Origin: Acuticoccus sp965213555
GTDB lineage: Bacteria > Pseudomonadota > Alphaproteobacteria > Rhizobiales > Amorphaceae
Assembly (NCBI RefSeq): GCF_965213555.1
Contig: NZ_OZ243890.1
Location: 1,736,001 to 1,800,000 of the forward strand
Direction: 5' to 3'
DNA length: 64,000 nt
Position numbers and translations under genes: made by a program. Shown in pieces: positions 45,442-53,927 of the stretch. The notes beneath the pieces were generated by a model, which was not told where the DNA came from, did no database searches, and worked only from the letters and a program-made list of their open reading frames with translations. Each line of letters begins with the position of its first letter. Position 1 is the first letter of the stretch.

Positions 45442-46137
45442 GCGCAGCGCGCCCACGACCCCGCCCGCGAGCGCCGCGGCGATGAGGTTCCAGCCGAGCG
45501 GCAGCACCTCCATCGTCGCAACGGCCACGACGCAGGCAACGACCACCGGCTCGGCCGCGCGGCGCGTGCCGACGCTGAGCGTGACCACCGCGGCGAAGAA
45601 CGCGGCCATCACCACGTCGACCCCGAACCTTGCGAGGTCGCCCATCACGGCGCCGAAGCTCGCGCCGAGCGCGGTGCCGACGACCCACGCGAGCCACAGG
45701 ACGAGGCCGCCGCCCAACAGGACGCCAGCGTCGGTCTCGCCGTCGCGATGGGCGGCCCGCGCGTCGGCGAAGTTGGCATCGCTGAGCAGGAGCAGCGCCA
45801 GCATCCGTTGGCGGACGGGCAGTGCGTTGAACCAGGGTGACAAGGCGGCGCCCAGGATGATGTGCCGCGCGTTGACCGCGAACACGACGGCGGCGAGCGA
45901 CAGGTAGGGCAGCGGGGTCGTCCAGAGGTCGAGCGCGGCGAACTGGGCCGCGCCCGCGAACACCGTTGCGCTCAGCACGATCGCCTCGGCGGCGGACAAC
46001 CCGCGCTCCACCGCCGCGGCGCCGTAGGCGAGGCCGAACGGCAGTACGAAGAGGGACACGGGGGCGAGCCGGCGTGCGCCACGGCGCATCCCGCGGCCGG
46101 TGAGCCGCGGGGACGCCGCACCTTCGGCGGCGCTCAC
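45400..46137 (-). CDS. azlC: AzlC-like branched-chain amino-acid export permease
   Basis: A 245-residue polytopic protein with the AzlC pattern: RLAPVSLFVLPFGLAYGAAA, SATVFAGAAQFAALDLW, VVFAVNARHIILGAALSPWF and LLLLSDANFADA. With AzlD it exports valine and related amino acids or analogues. The GTG start at 46137 overlaps the tenA stop (GTGA). The C-terminal 13 codons overlap azlD in another frame (GRTGNGRRHGG), so this tail may be a by-product of the azlD repeat expansion. Confidence 0.87.
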   Translation of the reverse strand: MSAAEGAASPRLTGRGMRRGARRLAPVSLFVLPFGLAYGAAAVERGLSAAEAIVLSATVFAGAAQFAALDLWTTPLPYLSLAAVVFAVNARHIILGAALSPWFNALPVRQRMLALLLLSDANFADARAAHRDGETDAGVLLGGGLVLWLAWVVGTALGASFGAVMGDLARFGVDVVMAAFFAAVVTLSVGTRRAAEPVVVACVVAVATMEVLPLGWNLIAAALAGGVVGALRHDGRTGNGRRHGG

Positions 46138-46796
46138 AGCGGCCAGGAGCGCCGATGGTAGGCGCCATCCCAGAACATGTACTCGAGCTGCGTCGCGGCG
46201 TTGTAGGCGGAGTGCATGGCCTCGCGCGTGTCCTCGGTCGCGCCCTCGGCCGCTTCGTCCGTGGCCGTGCGCATGCCCCGCACCGCCACGTGGAACTCCT
46301 CGCCGGCGTAGGTGTCGATCCAGGCCCTGTAGGGGTTGCCGTCGGCCGCACGGGCGTGGATGTCGCGCCCAACCTCCGCGTAGATCCAGAAGCACGGCAG
46401 GAGCGCGGCGAGCAGGATCTCGTAGGGCTCGGCGAACGCCGTGGCGATGAGGTACGACACGTAGTGGTGGCAGGACGGCGACACCGGGATGTCGGCGAAC
46501 GTGTTCGAAGTGATGCCCCACTCTTCGAAGAAGGACCCGTGCAGCGCGCGCTCCACCACGATCGCCTCCTTCGCCGCATCGCAGAACTGCACGATGCGAT
46601 CGGGGTGCGGCGCCTTCGCGGCGGCGATGGCGAGGGCACGGCCGAAGCCCACGAGGTAGTGCGCGTCCTGCACGATGTAGTGCTCGAACGTCTCGCGAGG
46701 CAGCGTGCCGTCAGCGAGGCCCGCGTTGAACGGCATGGTGCGGATCGCCTCGTAGGCGGCCTCGCTGCGCAGCCAGGCGGTGGCGGAAAAGCTCAT
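46134..46796 (-). CDS. tenA: TenA family thiaminase II (aminopyrimidine aminohydrolase)
   Basis: Salvages thiamine breakdown products by hydrolysing aminomethyl- or formylaminopyrimidine to HMP. It is a 220-residue all-helical protein. It shows YIVQDAHYLVGFGRALA with the substrate Asp (44), the catalytic Cys135 in ALLPCFWIYAEVG, the IDTYAGEEFHVAV segment and the C-terminal QLEYMFWDGAYHRRSWP. It is the first clear gene of tenA-azlC-azlD, with overlapping junctions. No other thiamine gene lies nearby, and why it is coupled to azlCD is unclear. Confidence 0.92.
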   Translation of the reverse strand: MSFSATAWLRSEAAYEAIRTMPFNAGLADGTLPRETFEHYIVQDAHYLVGFGRALAIAAAKAPHPDRIVQFCDAAKEAIVVERALHGSFFEEWGITSNTFADIPVSPSCHHYVSYLIATAFAEPYEILLAALLPCFWIYAEVGRDIHARAADGNPYRAWIDTYAGEEFHVAVRGMRTATDEAAEGATEDTREAMHSAYNAATQLEYMFWDGAYHRRSWPL

Positions 46797-46826
46797 CGGT
46801 CCTCGCTCACGGTCAGCACGGCGTCC

Positions 46827-47180
46827 TCAGGACGCGCCCCCTTCTGCGGAGCGATGCGCCATACGTCGGTTGTGCAGGATCGAGCGCCACAGCGCCAGCA
46901 TGACGAGCTCCCTCCAAGGAGCCCGGTGACGACCTCCGGCGCATGGACGAGCGGCTGGGCCTCCATCACCGCCGACGGCACGAGGATGGAATAGAAGGCG
47001 CCGATGCCGAGGCCGAGGCCGATGCCGAGGCCGACGGCGATGTGGAAGAGGTTCTGCGTCAACCCGAACGCGCCGGTGACGCCGTCGAAGGAGAACGAAC
47101 TCAGTCCGCCCGCGATCGTGCCGCCGGTGAGGAGGCCCGCGAGGAAGAAGGGTGCGGGTGTCCCACGGCGGGCCGACCAT
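46827..47180 (-). pseudogene. Broken small membrane-protein gene next to tRNA-Thr
   Basis: One frame encodes a protein-like hydrophobic stretch (FFLAGLLTGGTIAGGLSSFS, FGLTQNLFHIAVGLGIGLGL, GAFYSILVPSAVME) with two helices but has no start codon. Near 46911-46915 the protein-like signal switches frame to ELVMLALWRSILHNRRMAHRS and stops at 46827. A possible ATG at 47180 is in the latter frame, so two compensating single-base changes would be needed. Family not recognised. It is either a decayed gene or an assembly artefact. Confidence 0.5.
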
Positions 47181-47287
47181 CGGGGCGCGGTCCGAGCTGG
47201 AAGCTCGTGCAGCCCGCGCCGCGTTTCATGCTGGCACCACTTGCGCCTTGCGCGCTGCCCATCGAGAAGGCCGCTGGTCGCGGGGGA

Positions 47288-47363
47288 TGGTGCCGCTGGA
47301 CGGACTCGAACCGCCGACCCACGCATTACGAATGCGTTGCTCTACCAGCTGAGCTACAGCGGC
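47288..47363 (-). tRNA. tRNA-Thr (anticodon CGT)
   Basis: A 76-nt cloverleaf on the minus strand. The acceptor stem GCCGCTG pairs with CAGCGGC. The D-arm has AGCTCAGCTGGTAGAGC, the anticodon stem-loop is ACGCA-TTCGTAA-TGCGT with anticodon CGT, and the T-arm has GGTTCGAGTCC. Discriminator A and an encoded CCA complete it. No integrase or att-like duplication is seen next to it. Confidence 0.97.
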
Positions 47364-47438
47364 TAACGCAATCCACCCATACCGGTCCGCGGGCGGCGCT
47401 GCAAGGCGTGGTGCGGACGCCTGGCCATGCCCGCAGCG

Positions 47439-48938
47439 TCAGGCGGGGCTCGCGTCGGCAGCGGCCTCGCGCAGCCGAGGCAGCAGGAGGGCGAGGCCGG
47501 ACGCCGCCACGCACAGCGTCGCCGCCGTCGCGGTCAGCACGAGGAAGGTGTGCGTGATGGCCGCGCTGCGCGCCTCGGCATCGCCCTCCACCGGGCCGGC
47601 GAAGCCCGAGGTCGTCCCCGTCGCCGCCTGGTAGACGAGGCTCGCCACGAGCCCCAGGACGGCGATGGCGAGGAGCCCGGCGACGCGCGCCACCGCGTTG
47701 TTGACGCCCGAGGCGACGCCGGAGCGTTCCGATCCCACGTCGTTCAGGATCGCCGACGACAGCGGTGGGATCGCGAGGCCCATGCCGACCCCGAAGGCCA
47801 TCATGGCCGGCGCGATGTCGACGATGGTGTCCGCGTCGCCGGCGAGGATGCCGAGGGCTGCGAAGGCGGCGGCGACGATGAGCGGGCCGACGATGAGGAG
47901 GACGCGCGCGCCGATGCGGTCGGCGAGCCGCCCCGCGATGGGCGAGACCACCGCCATCGTGAGGGTGAACGGCAGGAACACCGCCCCCGCCTCCGTGGCC
48001 GACCAGCCATGCGCCTCCATCATGGTGATCGGCAGGAAGAACAGGATCCCGCCGAGCGCAAAGTAGACGAGGAGCGTCTCCGCGTTGGCGACGGAGAAGG
48101 TGCGCGAGGCGAACATCGCGAGCGGCAGCATCGGCGTCGTCGCGCGCGCCTGCCAGGCCACGAAGAGCGCGGCGAGGGCGACGCCCGCGGCGACGAAGAT
48201 GATGGGGAGCGGCGCGGTGAGGCCGGCGCGCTCGGCGAGCGTGAAGCCGAGCGCCACCGCCCCCACCGCGAGGAAGGCGAGGATGCCGCCTGGAACGTCG
48301 AAGCGACCGCCCTCCTGCGGCTCGTCCGCCGGCACGCGGGCGAAGAGGATGGCGAGGGTCAGCGCAGCGATGGGGACGTTGATGATGAACACCCAGCGCC
48401 ACGAGCCGAGGTCGATGAGGAGGCCGCCCAGGATCGGGCCGAGCGCCGAGGTGATGCCGGACGCGGCCGCCCAGATGCCGACCGCGCGGCCGCGCTCCTC
48501 GGCCGAGTAGTTGACGGCGATGAGCGCGAGGGAGGCCGGCACCATCATCGCCGCACCGAGCCCCTGCACGAGGCGGGCGACGATGAGCGCCTCGACGGAC
48601 GGCGCCATCGCGCAGGCGACGGACGCGACGGCGAACAACGTGATCCCGGCGGCGAACACGCGCCGCTTGCCGAAGCGGTCGCCCGCCGCCCCGCCGATCA
48701 ACAGGAAGGCAGCGAGCGTCAGCGTGTAGCCGTTGACCACCCACTGGACGGCGGCAAACGAGGCGCCGAGCCCCTCGCGGATCGGCTGCACCGCCACCGT
48801 GATGATGGTCCCGTCGATGAAGCCGAGGCTCGAGCCGAGCACCGCGACGCCGAGGACATACTTGCGCAGGTGACGGGGACAGGACGCGTCCGCCTCGCCC
48901 TGGCACATCGATCGCGCGATCGCCGTGTCGCTCGCCAT
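47439..48938 (-). CDS. DHA2-family MFS multidrug exporter
   Basis: A 499-residue proton-driven exporter with 14 predicted helices, the EmrB/QacA layout. Motif A in loop 2-3 is GGAAGDRFGKRRVF. The first helix has LGSSLGFIDGTIITVAVQPI with the DHA2-typical Asp. Motif C-like SGITSALGPILGGLLIDLGSWRW is the antiporter signature. The N-terminus (CQGEADASCPRHLRKYV) is cytoplasmic. No EmrA-type adaptor is adjacent. The substrate is unknown. It is divergent from dctPQM across 169 bp. Confidence 0.92.
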   Translation of the reverse strand: MASDTAIARSMCQGEADASCPRHLRKYVLGVAVLGSSLGFIDGTIITVAVQPIREGLGASFAAVQWVVNGYTLTLAAFLLIGGAAGDRFGKRRVFAAGITLFAVASVACAMAPSVEALIVARLVQGLGAAMMVPASLALIAVNYSAEERGRAVGIWAAASGITSALGPILGGLLIDLGSWRWVFIINVPIAALTLAILFARVPADEPQEGGRFDVPGGILAFLAVGAVALGFTLAERAGLTAPLPIIFVAAGVALAALFVAWQARATTPMLPLAMFASRTFSVANAETLLVYFALGGILFFLPITMMEAHGWSATEAGAVFLPFTLTMAVVSPIAGRLADRIGARVLLIVGPLIVAAAFAALGILAGDADTIVDIAPAMMAFGVGMGLAIPPLSSAILNDVGSERSGVASGVNNAVARVAGLLAIAVLGLVASLVYQAATGTTSGFAGPVEGDAEARSAAITHTFLVLTATAATLCVAASGLALLLPRLREAAADASPA

Positions 48939-49107
48939 GGCCCGCCCTTCATCACCCGCGCACCCAGCGCTACCACACGATGGCGGCGGGCGTGCGACCG
49001 CTCGCCAGCGCCGCGATCACGGCTCCGCGCGCCCGGCGAATGCCGCTTCCGCAAGGCGTGCTTTCGTGTAACACCACGCGCATAAAACGATCGAGGGAGC
49101 CAAGCCC

Positions 49108-50136
49108 ATGACGAACACCATGAAAAACTTCGCCAAGCTGACGTCGGGCGCGCTCGCGCTGACGTTGCTTTCGACCACCGCGTTCGCCCAGACCGACGCC
49201 TGCGACGAGGGCGAGACGGTCATCAAGTTCAGCCACGTCGTCGCCAACACCGGCCACCCGAAGGGCGAGATGTCGGTGGCCCTCGCCGACCGCATCAACG
49301 AGGAGATGGACGGCAAGGCCTGCATGCAGGTGTTCCCGAACTCGCAGCTCTACGACGACGACAAGGTGATGGAGGCGCTCCTGCTCGGCGACGTCCAGCT
49401 CGCCGCGCCGTCGCTGTCGAAGTTCGGCGCCTACACGCGCAAGCTCGGCCTGTTCGACCTGCCGTTCCTGTTCCCAGACCTCGCGTCGGTGGACCGCTTC
49501 GTGGTGTCGGAGGAAGGCAAGAGCCTCCTCACATCCATGACGGACTACGGCTACGTCGGCCTCGGCTACATCAACAACGGGATGAAGCACTTCTCCGCCG
49601 ACAAGCCCCTCCTCGTGCCGGCGGACGCGGCGGGCCTCAAGTTTCGTGTGCAGACCTCCGACATCGCCCAGGAGATGATCGAGGCGCTCGACGCCAACGC
49701 CCAGAAGCTCGCGTTCAACGAGGTCTACGGCGCGCTGCAGACCGGCGTCGTCGACGGCCAGGAGAACACCTACACCAACATCTACACGATGAAGTTCTTC
49801 GAGGTGCAGGACGGCATCACGGAGACGAACCACCAGGTTCTCACCTACCTTGCAGTGACGACCCAGGAGTTCCTCGATAGCCTCGACGACGAAACGCGCG
49901 AGCAGTTCCTCACGATCTTCGACGAGGTGTCGAGCGAGTACAACGAGAAGTCCGCGCAGCTGAACGAGGAGGCCAAGCAGGCCATCGTCGACGCTGGCGG
50001 CGAGGTGCGTACGCTGACGCCCGAGCAGCGGCAGGCCTGGGTCGATGCCATGCGGCCGGTGTGGGGCCAGTTCGAGGAGGAGATCGGCCAAGACCTCATC
50101 GACGCCGCCGTGGCAGCCGGCGAGGCAAGCTCCTAA
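49108..50136 (+). CDS. dctP: TRAP transporter solute-binding protein, DctP type
   Basis: Periplasmic binding protein of 342 residues with a signal peptide (to about 27, TAFAQT). Family features are ETVIKFSHVVANTGHPKGEM, SQLYDDDKVMEALLLGDVQL, the carboxylate-binding Arg region AGLKFRVQTSDIAQEMIEAL and VYGALQTGVVDGQENTYTNI. DctP proteins deliver C4-dicarboxylates or other organic acids to the DctQM permease. ATG 49108 has GAGGGAG upstream. It is the first gene of dctP-dctQ-dctM. Confidence 0.93.
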   Translation: MTNTMKNFAKLTSGALALTLLSTTAFAQTDACDEGETVIKFSHVVANTGHPKGEMSVALADRINEEMDGKACMQVFPNSQLYDDDKVMEALLLGDVQLAAPSLSKFGAYTRKLGLFDLPFLFPDLASVDRFVVSEEGKSLLTSMTDYGYVGLGYINNGMKHFSADKPLLVPADAAGLKFRVQTSDIAQEMIEALDANAQKLAFNEVYGALQTGVVDGQENTYTNIYTMKFFEVQDGITETNHQVLTYLAVTTQEFLDSLDDETREQFLTIFDEVSSEYNEKSAQLNEEAKQAIVDAGGEVRTLTPEQRQAWVDAMRPVWGQFEEEIGQDLIDAAVAAGEASS

Positions 50137-50200
50137 CGAGTCCGCGCGGCCGGCCCCGGATCTGGGCCGGCCGCGTCCCTCCCACGCGGCGGGACCCGCG

Positions 50201-50890
50201 ATGACCGACATCCTCGTCAACTTCCCCCTCCTGACGCTGACCGCGTTCGTCGGCACCTACTTCATCCTCGACCGCCTGGCGCCGCGCGCGATGGCGGTGC
50301 TCGAGGAGTCGCTCATCGCGATCATCCTCGCGCTCATGGTCCTCCTCGCCTTCGTGCAGGTTGTGCTGCGCTACGGCTTCAACTCCGGCATCGTCGGTTC
50401 GCTGGAGCTCAATCGCATCCTGTTCGCCTGGCTCATCCTGTTCGGCATGAGCTACGGACTGAAGGTGAGCGCGCATCTCGGCATCGACTCGGTGATCCGG
50501 CTCCTCCCGCGGCCGCTGTTCCGTGCGTTCGCGGTGTTCGGCGCGGCGGCGGTGATCCTCTACGCCGTCCTGCTCATCCACGGCACGTGGCTGACCGCCT
50601 TCGGCGCGACCACCAAGGGCGGCGGAGCGGTGGACTACTGGGTGCGCTTCTTCCGCCTGCCCATCGGGCTCGACGACCTGCTCTACCCCGAGTGGATGCG
50701 CGAGTTCGCCGGGCAGGACCGCGTCCACCGGTGGGTCGCCTACATCATCCTACCCGTCGGGCTCGGGCTCCTCGCCATGCGCGCGCTGCAGGCGCTGGTG
50801 GAGATCTGGCAGGGCCAGCGCGAGCTCGTCATCGCGAGCCATGAGGCGGAGGAGCTCGTCAACGAGAACCGCAACATCCTGAGGGACTGA
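50201..50890 (+). CDS. dctQ: TRAP transporter small permease, DctQ type
   Basis: A 229-residue membrane protein with four helices. The core is LVLLAFVQVVLRYGFNSG-like, then SLELNRILFAWLILFGMSYGLK and SAHLGIDSV, typical of DctQ. An extended loop of about 55 residues between helices 3 and 4 (GATTKGGGAVDYWVRFFRLP onward) makes it longer than the usual 160-180 residues. Such long DctQ forms usually pair with long DctM forms, as here. ATG 50201 is 64 bp after dctP. The stop overlaps the dctM start (TGATG). Confidence 0.92.
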   Translation: MTDILVNFPLLTLTAFVGTYFILDRLAPRAMAVLEESLIAIILALMVLLAFVQVVLRYGFNSGIVGSLELNRILFAWLILFGMSYGLKVSAHLGIDSVIRLLPRPLFRAFAVFGAAAVILYAVLLIHGTWLTAFGATTKGGGAVDYWVRFFRLPIGLDDLLYPEWMREFAGQDRVHRWVAYIILPVGLGLLAMRALQALVEIWQGQRELVIASHEAEELVNENRNILRD

Positions 50891-52491
50891 TGGAAGCCGG
50901 CATCCTCTTCGCGCTCGTCTTCTTCCTCCTCCTGGCGGGCGTTCCGGTGGCGGTGTCGCTCGGGCTCTCCTCGATCCTCATCATCGCGTTCTTCTCGCAG
51001 GACACGATCTCCTCCGTCGCGCAGCAGCTGTTCACCGCGTCGCAGAACTACACGCTCCTCGCGATCCCGTACTTCATCCTCGCCTCCGCGTTCATGTCGA
51101 CTGGCGGCGTGGCGCAGCGCATCATCCGCTTCGCCATCGCCACCGTCGGCTCGTTCCGCGGCGGGCTCGCCATGGCCTCGGTGCTCGCGTGCATGCTGTT
51201 CGCGGCGCTTTCGGGGTCCTCGCCGGCGACGGTTGTGGCGATCGGCACCATCGCCATCGCCGGCATGCGCCAGGTGGGCTACTCGCGCGACTTCGCGGCG
51301 GGCGTCATCGCCAACGCCGGCACGCTCGGCATCCTGATCCCGCCCTCCATCGTGATGGTGGTCTATGCCGCCGCGACCGATGTGTCGGTGGGCCGCATGT
51401 TCCTCGCCGGCGTCATCCCCGGCATCCTCGCCGGGCTGATGCTGATGGGGGCGATCTTCGTGATGGCCCGCCTCCGCGGGTTGCCCAAGGGCGAGTGGGC
51501 GGGCTGGGGCGAGCTCCTGAGCTCCGGCAAGGACGCTGCGTGGGGGCTGTTCCTCGTCATCATCATCCTCGGCGGCATCTATGGCGGCATCTTCACGCCG
51601 ACCGAGGCGGCCGCCGTCGCCGCGGTCTACGCCTTCGTCATCGCGCTGTTCGTCTACCGCGACATGGGCCCGCTGAAGGGTCGCCGCTTCCTGCCGGACG
51701 GGGTCAGCGACGTCGGGCGCGCCGGGTTCTTCGCGTGGGTGTACGGGCTCGCGCTGTGCATCATCGTGCTCATCATCGGCTACTTCGCCCGCGGCGAGGG
51801 CGAGCTCGGCGAGCGCGCCGTGCTCGGCGCGGTGCTCGGCGCGGTGGCCGCGCTCGTCTACATGGCGATCAAGGTCGGCCCGGTCCGCATTCCGGTCGCG
51901 CTCGTCGCGGGGCTCGCGATCCTCGGCCGCAACGTCGTGCAGTCCGCGGTGTTCGCGCCGCTCACCGTCGTCCACCCGGACACGCGCAAGGTCATGATCG
52001 ACGCCGCGCGCACCACGATCATGCTGATGTTCATCATCGTGAACGCGCTGATCTTCGCCCACGTCCTGACGTCCGAGCGCATTCCCCAGGCGATCACCGG
52101 CGTCATGCTCGACGCGGGCTTCAACTGGTTCACCTTCCTCATCGCGGTGAACGTGATCCTCCTCATCGGCGGACAGTTCATGGAGCCGTCCGGCCTCCTC
52201 CTCATCGTCGCGCCGGTGGTGTTCCCCATCGCCGTGCAGCTCGGCGTCGACCCGATCCACCTCGGCATCATCATGGTGGTCAACATGGAGATCGGCATGA
52301 TCACGCCGCCGATCGGGCTCAACCTCTTCGTCACGTCGGGGATCACCGGGATGAGCCTCGTCCAGGTGGTGTGGGCGGCGCTGCCGTTCGTCGCCGTGCT
52401 CTTCGTCTTCCTCATCCTCGTCACGTACGTGCCGATCCTGTCGACCTTCCTGCCGACGGCGCTGATGGGGCCGGAGATCGTCACCCGCTGA
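50890..52491 (+). CDS. dctM: TRAP transporter large permease, DctM type, with internal insertion
   Basis: A 533-residue permease, about 100 residues longer than standard DctM. Conserved segments are SGSSPATVVAIGTIAIAGM, NAGTLGILIPPSIVMVVYA, GIFTPTEAAAVAAVYAFVI and the C-terminal GLLLIVAPVVFPIAVQLGVD (seen as SGLLLIVAPV) with MEIGMITPPIGLNLFV. Residues about 258-365 form an insertion with two or three extra hydrophobic helices (AGFFAWVYGLALCIIVLIIG, AVLGAVLGAVAALVYMAI). The gene is translationally coupled to dctQ and ends at a strong bidirectional terminator. Confidence 0.93.
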   Translation: MEAGILFALVFFLLLAGVPVAVSLGLSSILIIAFFSQDTISSVAQQLFTASQNYTLLAIPYFILASAFMSTGGVAQRIIRFAIATVGSFRGGLAMASVLACMLFAALSGSSPATVVAIGTIAIAGMRQVGYSRDFAAGVIANAGTLGILIPPSIVMVVYAAATDVSVGRMFLAGVIPGILAGLMLMGAIFVMARLRGLPKGEWAGWGELLSSGKDAAWGLFLVIIILGGIYGGIFTPTEAAAVAAVYAFVIALFVYRDMGPLKGRRFLPDGVSDVGRAGFFAWVYGLALCIIVLIIGYFARGEGELGERAVLGAVLGAVAALVYMAIKVGPVRIPVALVAGLAILGRNVVQSAVFAPLTVVHPDTRKVMIDAARTTIMLMFIIVNALIFAHVLTSERIPQAITGVMLDAGFNWFTFLIAVNVILLIGGQFMEPSGLLLIVAPVVFPIAVQLGVDPIHLGIIMVVNMEIGMITPPIGLNLFVTSGITGMSLVQVVWAALPFVAVLFVFLILVTYVPILSTFLPTALMGPEIVTR

Positions 52492-52508
52492 GCTGGCCTC
52501 CGGCAACG

Positions 52509-52535
52509 AAAAAAGCCGGGGCACTTGCCCCGGCT
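52509..52535. terminator. Bidirectional intrinsic terminator between dctM and PRC protein 1
   Basis: A 9-bp perfect GC-rich stem (52514-52522 with 52527-52535) has an ACTT loop. An A-run at 52509-52514 becomes a U-tract on the minus strand, making a classic Rho-independent terminator for the PRC gene that ends at 52563. On the plus strand the tail is only TTCCTGG, so it is weaker for dctM. Confidence 0.85.
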
Positions 52536-52562
52536 TCCTGGTCTTTGCAGCGTTGAGCGGCC

Positions 52563-53720
52563 TTATTGGACGATCATCGTCTCCGGCAGCTCGTCGTAGT
52601 CCGCCTCGTTGTACTCCTCCATGTCCTCGATCTCATCGGCGGACATCGGGGTGTTGAGCACGACCTGCTCGGAGGTGATCTCGAAGTCGTCGTAGGGGAA
52701 GGCGATCTCCCTGTCGCCGATCCCGAGCACGCCGCCCACGGACAGGATCACCACCGGGGTGTTCTGCTGACGGTCGAGCAGGACGGTGTCGATCTCGCCG
52801 ATCTCCTCGCCGGCAGAGTTGAACACCTCGACGCCCGACAGCTCGCCCATGTTGATCTGGTACGCGCCGGTCGCCGCCGTCTCCACCTCGACCTGCTGGG
52901 TCTCGGCCACGGCGACCTCGGTCTCGGTCTCGGTCTCAGCAGTGGCCTCCGTGGTGCGCTGCACCGCGACGTCCGGGCTCGCCTGCTCGACCGCGACCTG
53001 TGGCTGCTCCTGCTCGACCTGGACGTCGAGCTCGGGCTGCTGCACATCGACCTCGGGCGTCGGGGTCTGCACCGCGACCTCGGGCTGCTGCGTCTCCACC
53101 TCGACGGCGGGCTGGCCGGCCGTCACGTCGACCTGCGGCTCAGGCTGCTCCACCTGGACCGTCGGCTCGGGCTGCTCAACTGCAACCGTCGGCTCGGGCT
53201 GCTCAACCTGGACCGTCGGCTCCGCCTGCTGCACCGCGACCTGCGGCTCAGGCGTCGTCACGTCGACCTGGGGCTGCTGCGTCTCGACCTGGACCGTTGG
53301 CTCGGGCTGCTGGACGGTCACGTCCGGCGCCGGCTGGTCGACGGTCACATCGGCGGCCGGCTGCGTCACCGTGATGGTGCCTTGCGGAGCGGCGTCGGCC
53401 TGCTGGGCAGAACCCTGCATCTCCTCGATCTCGGCGTAGATGAGAAGGCCGTCAGCGTCGACGTCAGCCTCCGTGTACGCCGCATCGTATGACTGCATCT
53501 GCTCGTCCGAGAGATCGATGTCGTTCTCGGTCAGGCACTCGCGATACTCCTCCTGCGTGAGCCCGGAGTCGTTGTCGAGGTCGAGGCCCAAGAACTCCTC
53601 GTTCGTCATCTCGTTGAGCGCGCACTCACCGAACTCGGACATGTCGGTCTGCGCGAGCGCCGGCGCACCGGCCGCCATCACCGCGGCGAGCGCGGTGCCC
53701 AACATCCACTTGGCTGTCAT
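52563..53720 (-). CDS. Secreted PRC-barrel protein 1 with two EF-hands and QPE-type repeats
   Basis: A 385-residue exported protein with a signal peptide (to about 24, APALAQ). Two EF-hand loops follow: Asp47-Glu58 (DLDNDSGLTQEE) and Asp86-Glu97 (DVDADGLLIYAE), both with calcium ligands at positions 1, 3, 5 and 12. A repeat region of about 130-285 is built from units like VEQPEPTVQ, very acidic and rich in Q/P/V. The C-terminal PRC-barrel (about 295-360) has LSGVEVFNSAGEEIGEIDTV and LSVGGVLGIGDREIAFPYDDFEI. Function is unknown. The layout suggests a calcium-responsive extended envelope protein (inference). It is the first of three tandem paralogues. Confidence 0.88.
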   Translation of the reverse strand: MTAKWMLGTALAAVMAAGAPALAQTDMSEFGECALNEMTNEEFLGLDLDNDSGLTQEEYRECLTENDIDLSDEQMQSYDAAYTEADVDADGLLIYAEIEEMQGSAQQADAAPQGTITVTQPAADVTVDQPAPDVTVQQPEPTVQVETQQPQVDVTTPEPQVAVQQAEPTVQVEQPEPTVAVEQPEPTVQVEQPEPQVDVTAGQPAVEVETQQPEVAVQTPTPEVDVQQPELDVQVEQEQPQVAVEQASPDVAVQRTTEATAETETETEVAVAETQQVEVETAATGAYQINMGELSGVEVFNSAGEEIGEIDTVLLDRQQNTPVVILSVGGVLGIGDREIAFPYDDFEITSEQVVLNTPMSADEIEDMEEYNEADYDELPETMIVQ

Positions 53721-53927
53721 CGAAGGCTCCTCAATTGAATGTTTGATGCGCGCGGTGTGGTCCACCGCGTTCTCGTTGGTAAATTGCGGCGTGTGACAAC
53801 ACGTTCCGCAAAAAGTCGTTGCCGACCGTTCCTACGGCGAGACGACAGGCATGCGCCCGCCCACAAACGAACGCCGCCCGCACGGTCGGCGCGGACGGGG
53901 CCGTCAGCCCTCGCGGGTGACGTGGGC

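Noticed and set aside
45400..46521. Extended AzlC starting far upstream inside tenA
   Set aside because: The added 128 residues are the antisense-like image of tenA in another frame. The GTG at 46137 gives the normal AzlC length.
47288..47363. Integration site of a mobile element at tRNA-Thr
   Set aside because: No integrase, no direct repeat of the tRNA 3' end and no foreign-looking block beside it. Only a broken small gene is present.
52566..53492. Leu/Arg/Asp-rich plus-strand frame opposite PRC protein 1
   Set aside because: It is the antisense of the Q/P/E/V repeats. The minus strand has signal peptide, EF-hands and PRC-barrel.
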